This document shows, piece after piece, positions 10,113-20,987 of a stretch of DNA of 64,000 bases (position 1 is its first letter; every line of letters starts with the position of its first letter). Source of the stretch: Mermis nigrescens (taxonomy: Eukaryota; Nematoda; Enoplea; Mermithida; Mermithidae); NCBI GenBank assembly GCA_036768485.1, contig JAVLUZ010000511.1:1564411-1628410 (forward strand), written 5' to 3'. Both the position numbers and the translations under genes were made by a program. Below the pieces are notes generated by a model. That model saw only the letters and a list, made by a program, of their open reading frames with translations, was not told the origin of the DNA and did not search any database.

Positions 10113-11791
10113 ATGAGTTTCGTTTGGCGTTGACCAGTATGGCTTTAGAGCAGGGATTGGTCGTACCCAACCCGCTGCCGCAACATGATACTCGCCGTGT
10201 TGGCGGTCCTGAATCACTTAGTGCAAAATGGATAAAGTATAAGACAACACATAAAATCGCAAATCACAGAAAGCGCATAAATGATCAACATCTCTGGTGG
10301 GAGAATCGGCTTGGTAGAAGTCCTTTGGTAACCCCTCGCGTACCAAAGAATAGGCTTTTACCCACCGTCATAGTCTCCGACGACCAGAAGTCATTTGGCG
10401 CCATTTTGGCATTAATTCAGCCATCGAATATGACGAATGGCACTTTATTCCTAGGCTATGACTCCGAATTTGTGAATGATAGGAAAGGCAGGCATTATAA
10501 GACGTGGGACCTGCGTTTTCAGCAACTTTGTCCCACTTACCAGGACCTCCATGGCCCATTTGTACGCTACATCCAAGTGGCGAGCGCGACTGGCCATGTG
10601 TTCTGTTGGGATCTAGCGAAGTTTCCGCAACCTCCGTTCGGGCTTCATCAGTTGCTAGAAACACGTTTACCTAACGTGTATATGGTGTGTTATGACCCGA
10701 CGCAAGATCGACTTGCGTATTTCCATGTCTACGGGCCAACATTCGAAGAAATTGTTGCAATTCCGGATGTAGAAATTCGCAATAAACTGCACTGGAAAGA
10801 CCCATTTATTGCAAATTTCATCGATATTCAGCCGCTGGCGAGAACATTTACTTGTCGTTTACGCATTAAAGCGCAATCGCATTTGTTAAAGCGTTTGGCA
10901 GAGTTCTTTTTCGACATGTATATTGATCCGAACGCGCCTGAAAACTTCGGACAGGCGTGGAGCTTACCCTTAACTCGGGACATGCAGCATTATCTCGCGA
11001 TGGACGCCCTCATAACTATTGATGTTTTTATCTTGATAGAAGGGTGCTCGCAGGATAATCGCATTACTGACGATAGAAAGCCCATTTCGGTTTCTATCAT
11101 AGGCGATGAGCTGTACATTAAGGCTAGTGGTCCGAAAGCCAGAGTACGTGTACCATTGTTGTCTAGCAAACCACCACCAGGGCAGTCAACCAGCACAGCT
11201 GTTGAACCTGAAGTTGACTCAAATGGCGAGGAGTTAATTCTAGCTGAGGAATTTTATTGCCCGGCTCCGCAACCACAAGTAGCTATAGCGGCAGCCACCA
11301 CCATTGCCTCAGTAACGGAAGTGCTGGCTCACGCTAACGTGTTTGACAACCCCGACTTACAAGTGCAGGCTTCACAAACCGTTGCCGACTCAGTTTCGGG
11401 CCCGGTAAATGCGCCTGACACGGAACCTAAGTCGAAACCAACCAGTACAAGCACACCAGTTTCGGTATTTTCTTCGCAAACCGATATTCCATACGATTCG
11501 CCTATGCTGGGTGTAGAACCATCGATCTACACTGAAGACGACGATCTATCTCCCAAACGTTTAGTTATGGCGTTATCCGACGCCGAGGCGGAAACACAGG
11601 CTAACGTGACGCCACCGCGCGTAACACGCGGAGCAATGGCTCGAAAGGGATTGTTACCGTTGCGCAACCGATTGTTTCACAATCGCTTGCGGCAGTTCAA
11701 CAAGCTCCCTTGGGTATCAGTGCACTCGGACCTTTGCCGACTCTTCAGCCGGTTGGGGCATAGCAGCAGACTGACCCAGATGTCATTATGA
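10022..11791 (+). CDS. RNase D-like DEDDy 3'-5' exonuclease ORF of the retrotransposon
   Basis: The frame has 589 codons and starts at ATG 10022 (CCCATGG, strong context) inside the end of integrase. The exonuclease domain lies at residues ~135-345. Motif I is FLGYDSEF with D147 and E149, followed by the strand VRYIQVAS and the FCWDL segment. Motif II holds D229 in an NVYMVCYD..QDRLAYF helix. The RNase D/WRN-type F-x-D turn is FIDIQPLAR (D268). Motif III is W313-SLPLT-x4-HYLAMDA with Y324 and D328, the Y-x3-D signature of the DEDDy class. All five active-site residues are therefore present. Relatives trim 3' ends of RNA or DNA (RNase D, WRN, Nibbler, EXD1/EXD2). Residues ~370-530 are Pro/Ser/Thr/Val-rich linker. 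The end is odd: after ~11650 the -1 frame looks more protein-like. Substrate and role are unknown; proofreading, cDNA end processing or attack on host small RNAs are possible. Confidence 0.85.
   Translation: MAAQGTPSKEALLEAAGCRCKLEGRVPASLDEFRLALTSMALEQGLVVPNPLPQHDTRRVGGPESLSAKWIKYKTTHKIANHRKRINDQHLWWENRLGRSPLVTPRVPKNRLLPTVIVSDDQKSFGAILALIQPSNMTNGTLFLGYDSEFVNDRKGRHYKTWDLRFQQLCPTYQDLHGPFVRYIQVASATGHVFCWDLAKFPQPPFGLHQLLETRLPNVYMVCYDPTQDRLAYFHVYGPTFEEIVAIPDVEIRNKLHWKDPFIANFIDIQPLARTFTCRLRIKAQSHLLKRLAEFFFDMYIDPNAPENFGQAWSLPLTRDMQHYLAMDALITIDVFILIEGCSQDNRITDDRKPISVSIIGDELYIKASGPKARVRVPLLSSKPPPGQSTSTAVEPEVDSNGEELILAEEFYCPAPQPQVAIAAATTIASVTEVLAHANVFDNPDLQVQASQTVADSVSGPVNAPDTEPKSKPTSTSTPVSVFSSQTDIPYDSPMLGVEPSIYTEDDDLSPKRLVMALSDAEAETQANVTPPRVTRGAMARKGLLPLRNRLFHNRLRQFNKLPWVSVHSDLCRLFSRLGHSSRLTQMSL
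11644..11650 (+). promoter_or_regulatory. Candidate -1 ribosomal frameshift heptamer
   Basis: AAAGGGA sits in the correct zero-frame phase (CGA AAG GGA) for an X-XXY-YYZ slippery site. A -1 slip here leads into a frame whose next ~37 codons look like Q/A/P-rich coding sequence and end at TAG 11761-11763; beyond that TAG the same frame contains the ATG of the 792-codon ORF. A small indel plus a CAG-to-TAG change in an originally fused exonuclease-basic ORF would give the same picture. Confidence 0.35.
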
Positions 11792-14166
11792 CGGAAATTA
11801 TTGGTTTTCCACCACAACCGCAACGTACATTAGCTGCACACGAAGTACCACATGTAGCAATATACACGCAAGTAGCGACTCAGCCCGTGTCACAAGGTAC
11901 GACGGCACCGGAGACTCGTTTCACGGCTCCTATGGCCATGACGGGTGTGTCTAGTACCGTGGCAAATTTACATTCACAGGCTATGCAAAGCCAACCATCG
12001 AATTTGGAAGTCGCAATACCTGCGCACGTGCAAGCTATTCGCGATCAAATGGCCGCAAATGATAATGCGAGAATTCAAAATTGCTCGCGTTACGTGCAGC
12101 ATTTTTTCACAATGATGGAAAATATGACGCGCGAACCACCGTGCATTATTGCGCCAGTCGTTCTGCACAACTTACGCTCCTATTTGGGTGAAGTCAATGG
12201 ATCGCGTTTGTACGATCAATTGATCGAAGCTGCTCAAGTGTACTTCGATCGAGTGTACGCAATTCATTTGCAATACGCGAATTCAACTGATTCGCCCTCG
12301 CGTCCTTTAGTGTGGTCTACGCTCGCACAGCCTTTAGCTGATGCCGATCGTGAGCCCGCATTTCGTTTCATCAGCGATATGAGCGTCTTTAATCGATTAT
12401 TTTATCCCGACCAATACTTCGTGCGCATTCGGTTTTTCATCACAACCGGAATGATGTTGTACGAGGTTCCGCTCGAGTATTTGGTCGTACACCCACACCT
12501 TGACGCACCAACCAAAGTGATCGACGGCGTGACACATCAAATTTCTCCGGATTTATATCCGCATCGAATGTCACCAGCGCCGGATCATCTTGCGCCAATT
12601 CTAATACCGACACGCCAAATGGTCGATATTTTCGATACTTTCCGAGAATTTCAGTCCTTATATGAATCGGAGTATCGACGTATGACGGTCTTTTCTTCGA
12701 TAGACGTCATGCGCGCTACAGCGCTTTTGGAATTTTTGGATAGAAAATTCCACTATTTCGCATACGCCTATGGCAATGCCGGAATAGGTTGGCGTATGAC
12801 GGAACAGCTGCGTCGCATGTTACGCGTAGCGTTCCTTGGCGAATCTTACAAGCCATCTCCACATGAGGCTTTTCCGGAATTTCCGGACCTAACAGCACGA
12901 ATTGAAAGTCCTCACGTTTTGCATAACATGATTAGGCAAATTCGGTTAGCTACCGACCCGGCACTCAAAGTTCCGGCTCAGTTCGATCGTTTTCGAGGTC
13001 GTCAAAAATCCGTATTTTACCTCAAACATCGAATTCAAGACAAATTGGAAAAAATTCGTAAAGAAAGACGACAGGCATCCTCGCAGGACCCAAGCGGATC
13101 CGTGGCGAGCCTTGATATGCCCGAAGTTGATCTTTCCTTGGAAGCACAGATTGCAATGCGTCGAACACGCATGACTATCGAGCAGCGTGATCGTGAGAAT
13201 TTAGCTACGGAAATGCCACGGCGTGCGACGAAGTTACGCGCCGCCGGTTCTCTTGCTGAGACATCAGAAGTTTGTCATATGCCAGAAGACAAACACAAGG
13301 CAAAATTGAATCGTTTTTACGATACAAAATCCGAGCACACGTTGCGACGGTTGAAAAATTTGGAAAAACAACGAGTGAGACGACTCGTTCAAGCTGAAGT
13401 TGCAGCTAAATTAAAAGCGCGTTTAGGCCAAAGGGGATCGAGGCGACAAGACCCGCAGTCATCCCGGCAGCGCTATGCGCAAACGCACCACCGTTTGCAA
13501 TCACAAGCACAGCAACAGACACACGTAAAACCGCATGTACAGCAATACACAAGACCGCAGACCCAACCGCGGCAACAGCAGCAATTCACGGAATCGCGTG
13601 AGCGTTCCGAGGCATATTCTCAGGCCGATGCTGGTCATCTGTCGCGCTCGCAACAGCAGCAGCCTTATGAATACCGCCGTCCGCCACAGTCGAACCGCGG
13701 AACTCATCGGGGCCGGTCGCAATCCCGCCAACGTCAATGGGACCAGTATCAATCACCGTTGGAGCAAAGTCAACCAGCCACCGGGGGTTATCAGCCACAA
13801 CCTCGACCGGGTCCACTTTTGCCAAAACCGTGGCCTGTTACGCAACAACAACAGCGTCCACGCGAACCTTCTCGACAACGCACTTACGGTTTTACGCCGG
13901 AGCAATTATTTACTCCGACGCCACCCATACCGCGTCGTTACGCGGACGATTACGAGGACGATGACGATTTTGAGGACGACGATCGACCCGTCGATCCACA
14001 TCGCCGCTTACGCCAACATATGTACGGGCGTAGGCAATCGCCATATCAGTATCGCGAGCGTTCGAATACGCGTCGCGAACCGGAATCGGATCAAGAATAT
14101 TTTCAACGACACCGACGTCGCGGAAAATCTTATGGCTCGAAGGCCAAATACCGCGACGATTATTAA
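11788..14166 (+). CDS. Large basic Q/R-rich ORF of the retrotransposon, family unknown
   Basis: The frame has 792 codons. Its ATG overlaps the stop of the exonuclease ORF (ATGA at 11788-11791), which suits termination-reinitiation, unless the two were once fused. Residues 1-60 are Gln/Thr/Ala-rich. Residues ~65-440 look globular and mostly helical, with aromatic-rich stretches such as LFYPDQYFVRIRFFI and FLDRKFHYFAYAYG. Residues ~435-565 are highly charged and may be coiled coil. Residues ~565-715 are disordered and rich in Q, R, P and G with RR/RG pairs. An acidic run lies at 720-732, then a basic tail. No signal peptide, membrane segment, zinc knuckle or catalytic motif is seen, so it is not an envelope protein. 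The composition suggests RNA binding or condensate formation, such as a second nucleocapsid. I do not recognise it. Confidence 0.8.
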   Translation: MTEIIGFPPQPQRTLAAHEVPHVAIYTQVATQPVSQGTTAPETRFTAPMAMTGVSSTVANLHSQAMQSQPSNLEVAIPAHVQAIRDQMAANDNARIQNCSRYVQHFFTMMENMTREPPCIIAPVVLHNLRSYLGEVNGSRLYDQLIEAAQVYFDRVYAIHLQYANSTDSPSRPLVWSTLAQPLADADREPAFRFISDMSVFNRLFYPDQYFVRIRFFITTGMMLYEVPLEYLVVHPHLDAPTKVIDGVTHQISPDLYPHRMSPAPDHLAPILIPTRQMVDIFDTFREFQSLYESEYRRMTVFSSIDVMRATALLEFLDRKFHYFAYAYGNAGIGWRMTEQLRRMLRVAFLGESYKPSPHEAFPEFPDLTARIESPHVLHNMIRQIRLATDPALKVPAQFDRFRGRQKSVFYLKHRIQDKLEKIRKERRQASSQDPSGSVASLDMPEVDLSLEAQIAMRRTRMTIEQRDRENLATEMPRRATKLRAAGSLAETSEVCHMPEDKHKAKLNRFYDTKSEHTLRRLKNLEKQRVRRLVQAEVAAKLKARLGQRGSRRQDPQSSRQRYAQTHHRLQSQAQQQTHVKPHVQQYTRPQTQPRQQQQFTESRERSEAYSQADAGHLSRSQQQQPYEYRRPPQSNRGTHRGRSQSRQRQWDQYQSPLEQSQPATGGYQPQPRPGPLLPKPWPVTQQQQRPREPSRQRTYGFTPEQLFTPTPPIPRRYADDYEDDDDFEDDDRPVDPHRRLRQHMYGRRQSPYQYRERSNTRREPESDQEYFQRHRRRGKSYGSKAKYRDDY

Positions 14167-14947
<781 letters not shown>

Positions 14948-14955
14948 GTGGGGAG
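14948..14955 (+). other. Polypurine tract
   Basis: GTGGGGAG abuts the 3' LTR, where a purine-rich primer for plus-strand DNA synthesis is expected. It is short. Confidence 0.65.
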
Positions 14956-15998
14956 TGTAACTGCGAGAGTTACACGTTTAGGCGAACCTGCCTTAGCAGT
15001 TCGCAATAGCCATAACATAGCCAATACTAGTAGCTATCTATGATAGTGTACTGTGGGCTATGCCTTCGGTCTTCCCATTATTTTCCCAAATTTTCAATAA
15101 TAAAAAACATTTAGATACTTGTCCGGTATCGTAGAGCTAAGTGTATGATAATAGTAATTGTTTCATGCATACCGCTTGTGTAATCGATCTGAGATAAAAG
15201 TCATTTCAGTATTATGTTAAATTGATCGTTGTTTTAATTTACTGTAATGGTCCTTGAGGCCAGTGTATTGAAGGTCGTGTTAGTTTTTTGGCTTGTTTGG
15301 TTTTTCGTTGGCTGGTTATTCTCGACTGTACATTGTCATTTTTCTTTTGCGTATTTGTTTTCCCGGCTATAGGCCGTGTGTTCTTCGTTGAATAAAATCC
15401 TAGAAAACCAACCCAGTGGTTTCGGATATACCGAGGGTTTGGTCGGCCATCATCCCTTCGTCGAGGACTTCCACCCATCTAGTGGACTGATAGGTAAATT
15501 CCGTATGATAGTCTTTTTCCATTCGAAAATCATAATTTATGTCTCAAGCCTAAAAATTGATCAAAACTATTATTTAATCTTTAGAGATGATTGATCAGCA
15601 TAGAGCTCGTTGTTGTTGTTTTCATAGTTCAGCGTGCTACACAAATTAGGAACCAAAACATTTCGAATCAGGCACTGATTGAAAATAAGTTAAATAACAA
15701 CTTGAGCTTGAGATAGGTCAACTGACCTCCGCGGCAATTACCGAGACTAGGTAGGTAGCCTTAGGTCTTAGGGCGTAGCTGCTGAGATCACCCGACCAGA
15801 AGCAGCCAGCAATATTAGGGCTGAGGGGATCAAAGCCGTAAGGTCTGTAAGGGTCCAAAGATCGAAAGCCTTAGAGCCGCGCGATCGGGGCCAGCACTAA
15901 GCGTAGACTTAAGTACCTACGTACCTAGGTAAATCTCGAAGGTAATGTATCAGTCCCTAACGTCGATTCTGTAGACGTTAGGGGCTCCTACATTTACA
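14956..15998 (+). repeat. 3' LTR
   Basis: The sequence runs from TGTAAC to TTTACA and is 1043 bp. It matches the 5' LTR with scattered substitutions and carries about 56 bp (15861-15917) absent from the 5' LTR. It holds the same tip hairpins and the polyadenylation signal. Divergence between the LTRs could date the insertion. Confidence 0.95.
15391..15396 (+). terminator. Polyadenylation signal in the 3' LTR
   Basis: AATAAA, conserved at 2159-2164 in the 5' LTR, is the best candidate for ending the retrotransposon transcript. Confidence 0.5.
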
Positions 15999-16002
15999 TA
16001 AG

Positions 16003-18060
16003 GACACTTGAACATAATTTTTAAATCACTTTAGATTACTTTTGAGGGTAAACAAACTCGCTTAATTGATGTCTGACATATGAATCCTTGAAAATTTCTT
16101 GACTTCAGTTACAAAGTCTCTGCAAGTCTATCGAATTAAGGTTAACACGTAATATAAACTTTACACAAACACATAGCGTAAAGAATATTTTAGTCGGATT
16201 CGTAATTTTGATATGGCTCCGATATTACTTTCAATATTTATGGAAAAATGAGTCTCCATAATGTTTTAAAGACAAATAAACATTAGGTTTAAACCACTTT
16301 GCAATACTGCTGAGTGTAAGCAAGCGCGCTCAACTGACGTATATATTTCATTCCCTGTAAATTTTTAAATCTCAGGAAAAAATTTCGGTTTTGGCAATGC
16401 TCTAGAATAAAGGCTAACATGCAGTGTAAACAATTACTCGGATATTATGATCAACATTCATGAAAAAATTATGTCTCAACAATGGTCTGAAGACAAATAA
16501 ACAATGAGTGTAAACTACTTTACATCACTGTTGGATGTAAACAAACGCGCCTACGTGACGTCTCACATTTGATCCTTTGAAAATTTTTAGACTCCAGGAA
16601 AAAATTAGGTTTCTGGAATGCTCAAAAACGAAGATAAATACATATGTAGTGTAAACTTCATGTAAACACCTAGTGTAAAGAAAATTTTGGTCAGATTCGT
16701 AATTTTGATATTGTTCCGATATTACGATTAATATTTATGAAAAAAATTAAGTCTCCATCATGTTCTATGGGCAAACTAACAACTGGTGTAAACCACTTTA
16801 CAACACTGTAGAGTGTAAACATATGCGCCAGACTGGCATATCAAATTTGGTTCCTGGTCCATTTCTAGACTTGATAATCGTGTCTCTGACTCATAAGCGG
16901 AGAAGCAGGCAGAAAAAAACAAGACAGAAACGCATTTTAAACACCAAATTTTTGACTTTACACTCGCTAAATATTAATGTATAGACAATTTGCTTTGACA
17001 TGCACCCGATATAAAGCACTTTATTTTTATTCTATTAGACTTATCCCGACTTCTGGACGGAGAAAGTGGCGAACAAAAAAACGGCAACAAACACGTATTT
17101 TCCATCATTTAGAACACTATAAACTTTAAAATTCCGTACCGAACTCCCCATTGAGTTTAAAGAAATTCGGTTTGGTACAATTTGTAGCTTTTAAATCGTA
17201 GTACATTCCTGTGTGCCAAAATTCTCTTGCAAAAATTATTTGGTATGATTTATTTATCAAAATTCGGAAAAAACGTGTTTTTTCGCCCATTTTTCACCTC
17301 TGATTTCGAAATTTACACCCCCATAAATAACTCAATATTGCGTTTTTTTAAATGCGGTTTGCTGCGATGTGTAGCCCCTGAGAGGCACTTTATTACTGCT
17401 GTATTCAATTCACCCTGACTCATAAGCGGGAAAATTTGGCAGAGAAATCTTGGTTAAAATCCGTTTTTTTACACCATCCACTAGAGTGTAAACTTCAAAC
17501 CCCAGGATCTAACTCACCATAGAGCATGGAAGACTTTGCTTATATGCAGAATGTAGCCCTTGATCCGCTCTACATTTCTGTCAGAAAACATTTTAAAAAA
17601 CTCATAACCGGAGTTAGTATCGGACATAAGCAGGTTGAAAACTCGACCAAAAAGTGCTTTTTCACCCCCAGATTTTCGCACTCTTTACACTGCCATTCGA
17701 TAACTAATGCGAATTTCAAAAAACAAAAAAAGTGTCCATCTGTAGAATTCATCACTCTATTATCCTAAGCTGTTCAATTCTTCGAGTCATCAATACTCAG
17801 TTGTCCACATGCCGCAGTAAAAAGGTCCCAAAATTTGTCCCATGTTGTAACGTTACACAAAAACTTTACACCTTCTTTACACAGTCAGTTTTGAGTTTCA
17901 AGAAAAACAAAAAACACGGGCAGCGAATTTTTTTATTATCTTTCTTTTAAAAAAAACCGCACCTTCCAGAAGTGTCCCGTTATAGCTGTAGGGGTGCACA
18001 GGTGTTAGGGGTACCCAAGTATATTATAGGTACGCGCTAACGCGCTACCTAAGATTAACG
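16003..18060 (+). repeat. R1 repeat family, copy 2
   Basis: The left part consists of diverged tandem units of about 230-275 bp (landmark GTGTAAACTACTTTACA-like boxes near 16290, 16513 and 16783). Each unit also has a TTCATGAAAAAATTATGTCTC-like core and an AAACAAACGCGCC segment. The right part is single-copy and matches 44088-45100 in reverse. It ends in an imperfect hairpin at 18027-18051 (TAGGTACGCG-CTAA-CGCGCTACCTA). Many GTGTAAA/TTTACAC boxes occur in both orientations. No transposase, Rep or helicase sequence is present. A Helitron-like non-autonomous element (internal minisatellite plus end hairpin, as in DINE-1/Helentrons) is the best guess, though a CTRR-type end is not certain. Confidence 0.7.
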
Positions 18061-18089
18061 GTTTATCTTGTATTGATGCTGATGAATTT

Positions 18090-18300
18090 TTTATTTTTAG
18101 TTCCAACATCACTCGAGCTGAAAATCATTATAAACTTACGTTACCAGTTGTCCGTTTCAATGCTCACCAACGACTTTTCCCAAAGATAATTAAAAATTTG
18201 GAACAAATTACCTGATCCCGTCGTCGCTTCTCCTAACGTTGGTTCGTTCAAAAAAAGCTGCTAATTATTGATTTTACAATTTTATTGTCGGGGCATACCT
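18090..18300 (+). pseudogene. LINE reverse-transcriptase C-terminal fragment
   Basis: Conceptual translation, with stops and frame changes, shows the end pattern of CR1/Jockey-type ORF2: a LP.VR..AHQRLFPKIIKN segment, then LPDPVV, then a FKK.L block. It is a dead 3' fragment directly beside R1 copy 2. Confidence 0.6.
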
Positions 18301-18309
18301 ACAGTTAGT

Positions 18310-18465
18310 GATTTAGAAGATCATCTGGATCTGACCTTTTTATCCAGATTCAGATCATCTGGATCTGGATCTGGTTATTTCTGATCTGGTTATCTGATCT
18401 GGATCTGGATCTGCCAGAAAATCTGAACCCGATCTTTATCTGGATCTGGATCTAGGTGAAAATCT
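18310..18465 (+). repeat. GATCTG-type simple repeat
   Basis: Irregular tandem copies of ATCTGG/GATCTG make up this stretch. Confidence 0.85.
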
Positions 18466-19576
18466 GGAACTTTTACAGCACTGCCTACAGTCTGTTTCAC
18501 ACAACTTCGGTCATAAATTTTAAAACTTGTACGGCAATAAGTTGACAGATTGCGATTAAAGCATTGATCTGATATATAAAATCGTAACCCTCGGCCTACT
18601 GTCGACAAAATTCTTAGAATTTATGCACGAAGTTATGTGAAACAGACTTATAGTTGTACCACACTCCGTGATGTCCTTTTGTTCAGTCGCTGTTTTATCA
18701 TGTGTTTGTGTTTTACCAGATTTCGTGTATTTTTCTGGACAATAAATATTTTCTTGTCATGTCAGAAGGCAGACAGGTATATTTCACGGACCGTTCTGCA
18801 GAAAAATCAATCTCGAGCCTCAAGATAATAGTATAAAGGTACCTATATCTTTTCCAAGCAGCCTACAGTAATGCAAACGTTGCGCAGCATACATCATATG
18901 CTTATAAACAGTGCTTATTACGTACCTACAAGAAGCATAGGTACATCAACATAGGTATGTAAGTACCAGACAGGTACTTACATACCTATGTTTAACCTAC
19001 ATAATACCTTAGTTAAATGTTCATGACTGCTTTCATAAAAAATTTTGTGGAGCAGATTAGAGATTCCATTGGTGTATTACGACACATAGGGCTCTGCGCA
19101 AATCATCATATTCAGATAGTTGGTACTTACCTTAGTTAGTCGCCATTTAATTTTACAAGCTTAATTCAACCGTTTTCGTCTATTTCAATTGTTAATATTT
19201 TAGTCTTGTTTAGCTATTTTTACAACACGCTATTACTGATTCTGCAAGTAAATTTCATTGAAAGAATAATTACTGTATTATTCCTCAAACATTGGTACTC
19301 ATTGACAGGGTTAGGTTGCTACGTTGGTGGCTTTCCCCCATTTCGGATGTTTTTTGAGGCCGTTAGAGGCATTTTTTAGCGATTGAGTTTTTTTGCCCCT
19401 ATGCTTAACCGTGGTCGGGTTTTTAAGGCAGTTTGAGGCTAAAATTGGATGTTTTTGATGAGATTACTTGGTAACCCTGCTTTCACCGTTTTTTCCACTT
19501 TTTGGTCTATTTGTCAACCAAAATTTTGGGAAATGGAAAAAATTTTTGGGCTTGGTTGGCATTTGTGGAAAATTTT
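18466..19576. other. Unassigned sequence
   Basis: No gene or known element is recognised apart from the inverted repeat at 18948-18992. The segment 19310-19560 is G/T-rich and shares short similarity with 21230-21330 (AGTGGAAAAAATTTTTGGG-like). Confidence 0.4.
18948..18992. repeat. Perfect 20-bp inverted repeat with 5-bp loop
   Basis: Arm AACATAGGTATGTAAGTACC, loop AGACA, then the exact reverse complement of the arm. The surrounding 18840-19010 is rich in GTACCTA-type motifs. Confidence 0.95.
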
Positions 19577-19935
19577 TGTAATGGTAAAAATGCGTTTTAG
19601 AGAAGTTAAAACTTCAAAAATTGATATAATTCTTACTTATTACTAATCTCTAAGCCGCGCCGCGCCAATTGCAGCATTTTTATCAACAATATGGTCTAGA
19701 ACTTCACTACGATTGAAAATCCTTATCTTCTGCACGGATTCAGTTAGTTTTTGTAATGCAAAATGCGTTTTAGAGAGGTGAGACTACAAGAATTTTTCGG
19801 CGCTTCGCGCCGAATTGATTTAATTCTTACTTGTTATTAATGTTTAAGCCGCACGGCGCCAATTGCAGCATTTTTATTGATAATCTGGTCCTAGAACTCC
19901 ACTACGATTGAAAATCCTTACCTTCTGCACAGTTT
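19577..19935 (+). repeat. Two tandem units of about 180 bp
   Basis: Each unit has GTAATGCAAAA.TGCGTTTTAGAGAG, an AATTCTTACTT.TTA segment, CCAATTGCAGCATTTTTAT and CACTACGATTGAAAATCCTTA. The CGGCGC-TTC-GCGCCG hairpin is at 19798-19812. A diverged relative lies at 58650-58740. Confidence 0.75.
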
Positions 19936-19995
19936 TTGTAATGCAAAAATGATTTAGAGAGCTAAAATTTTAAAATTTTCGTGGCTGCGCGCCCG

Positions 19996-20987
19996 GGCTG
20001 GCAACAGTGGGTTTTGGGGCTTTTGGTGGGTTTTTGGGGTTCTAAAAAATCTTGGGTTTTTTGGGGTTTTTGGTATTCTGAGACGCAGGTACTTATGTAA
20101 GGCTCTAAATCATGTTTTATGTAGTTATTGTAAATGACTGAAGGTTGTTTTTTGGCTTCTGGCGCCGTAGGCAGACGGCGCACAGCACACAGTTATACAG
20201 CATTAGCACTCAGCCTCTCAGCAGCAAGCATCTGTGATGCCGACTCATACCCCCGCCCTGGGCTGGGCGTCGGGGTTTATGCATCCCCAGAAGGCAAAAT
20301 ACCCAACAAGAAATGGCAAAATACCCAACAAACAATACCCTTGAAATTTCATTTTTAAATTTTTCGTTTTCTTGGTTCTATATTCTATGTCTAATTCTAT
20401 ATCCTTAAAAGAGGTATGTGGTTAAATTGCACCTTTTTATTAACAATTTATACCTTTTGTACGCTGAACAAAATAACTAGGCACACATCTATTATTGTAA
20501 GCTTCATGCATAGTGTAACTTTCCATAGTTTGCTGTCTGACTTTTATACTTTATTACATAGGTATTTACGTTGGCGGTTTCAACACGGCTGTCGGAACGA
20601 AATTTTTCTACCTTTGGTTTCGTCCATTCAAAATTGAGAAACTCATTGAGCACTGAAACAGTCCGAAAGCTAGTGTTTATCAAAACCAACGCCAATCAGC
20701 TTTGTGATTCAATGTGATGACAGGGATATTTAATTTTATTACCTACTGGTCAGCGCAGCGACATTCGAATAAAGCTTTGTTTTACACGTGTCCTATTTTT
20801 TTATGTTGGGTCCTTTATGTGACTCAAAGTCAGCCGAATTAATGTTTACAGGTGTATGAAGTCAACTCTGGTGTGTATCAGAAAAAACCCAGGAAAAACC
20901 CACCAAAAACCCCAAAAACCCACCTAAAACCCCAAAAACCCCAAAACACCCAGAACGCAATATTTTCAAATCTGGTTTTTGCCAGCC
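19996..20987. mobile_element. Putative MITE with G-rich/C-rich ends
   Basis: The ends GGCTGGCAA and TTGCCAGCC are inverted. Inside them lie a G-rich tract (GGGTTTTGGGG-like, 20007-20075) and its C-rich counterpart (AACCCCAAAAACCCC-like, 20882-20958), which are inverted relative to each other. No TSD is obvious and there is no coding sequence. Both tracts have G-quadruplex potential. Confidence 0.55.

Noticed and set aside
11761..11766. TAG-CAG as a programmed readthrough site
   Set aside because: The strong readthrough context needs a further YYA triplet, which is absent; a CAG-to-TAG mutation is simpler.
10022..11791. The exonuclease as a separate host gene next to the element
   Set aside because: It lies inside paired LTRs with a single TSD, overlaps the integrase frame and is followed by the element's 3' region and polypurine tract.
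10022..14166. Reading the two extra ORFs as an envelope gene
   Set aside because: No signal peptide, membrane segment, furin-type site or fusion peptide is visible, and the first ORF has a clear exonuclease active site.
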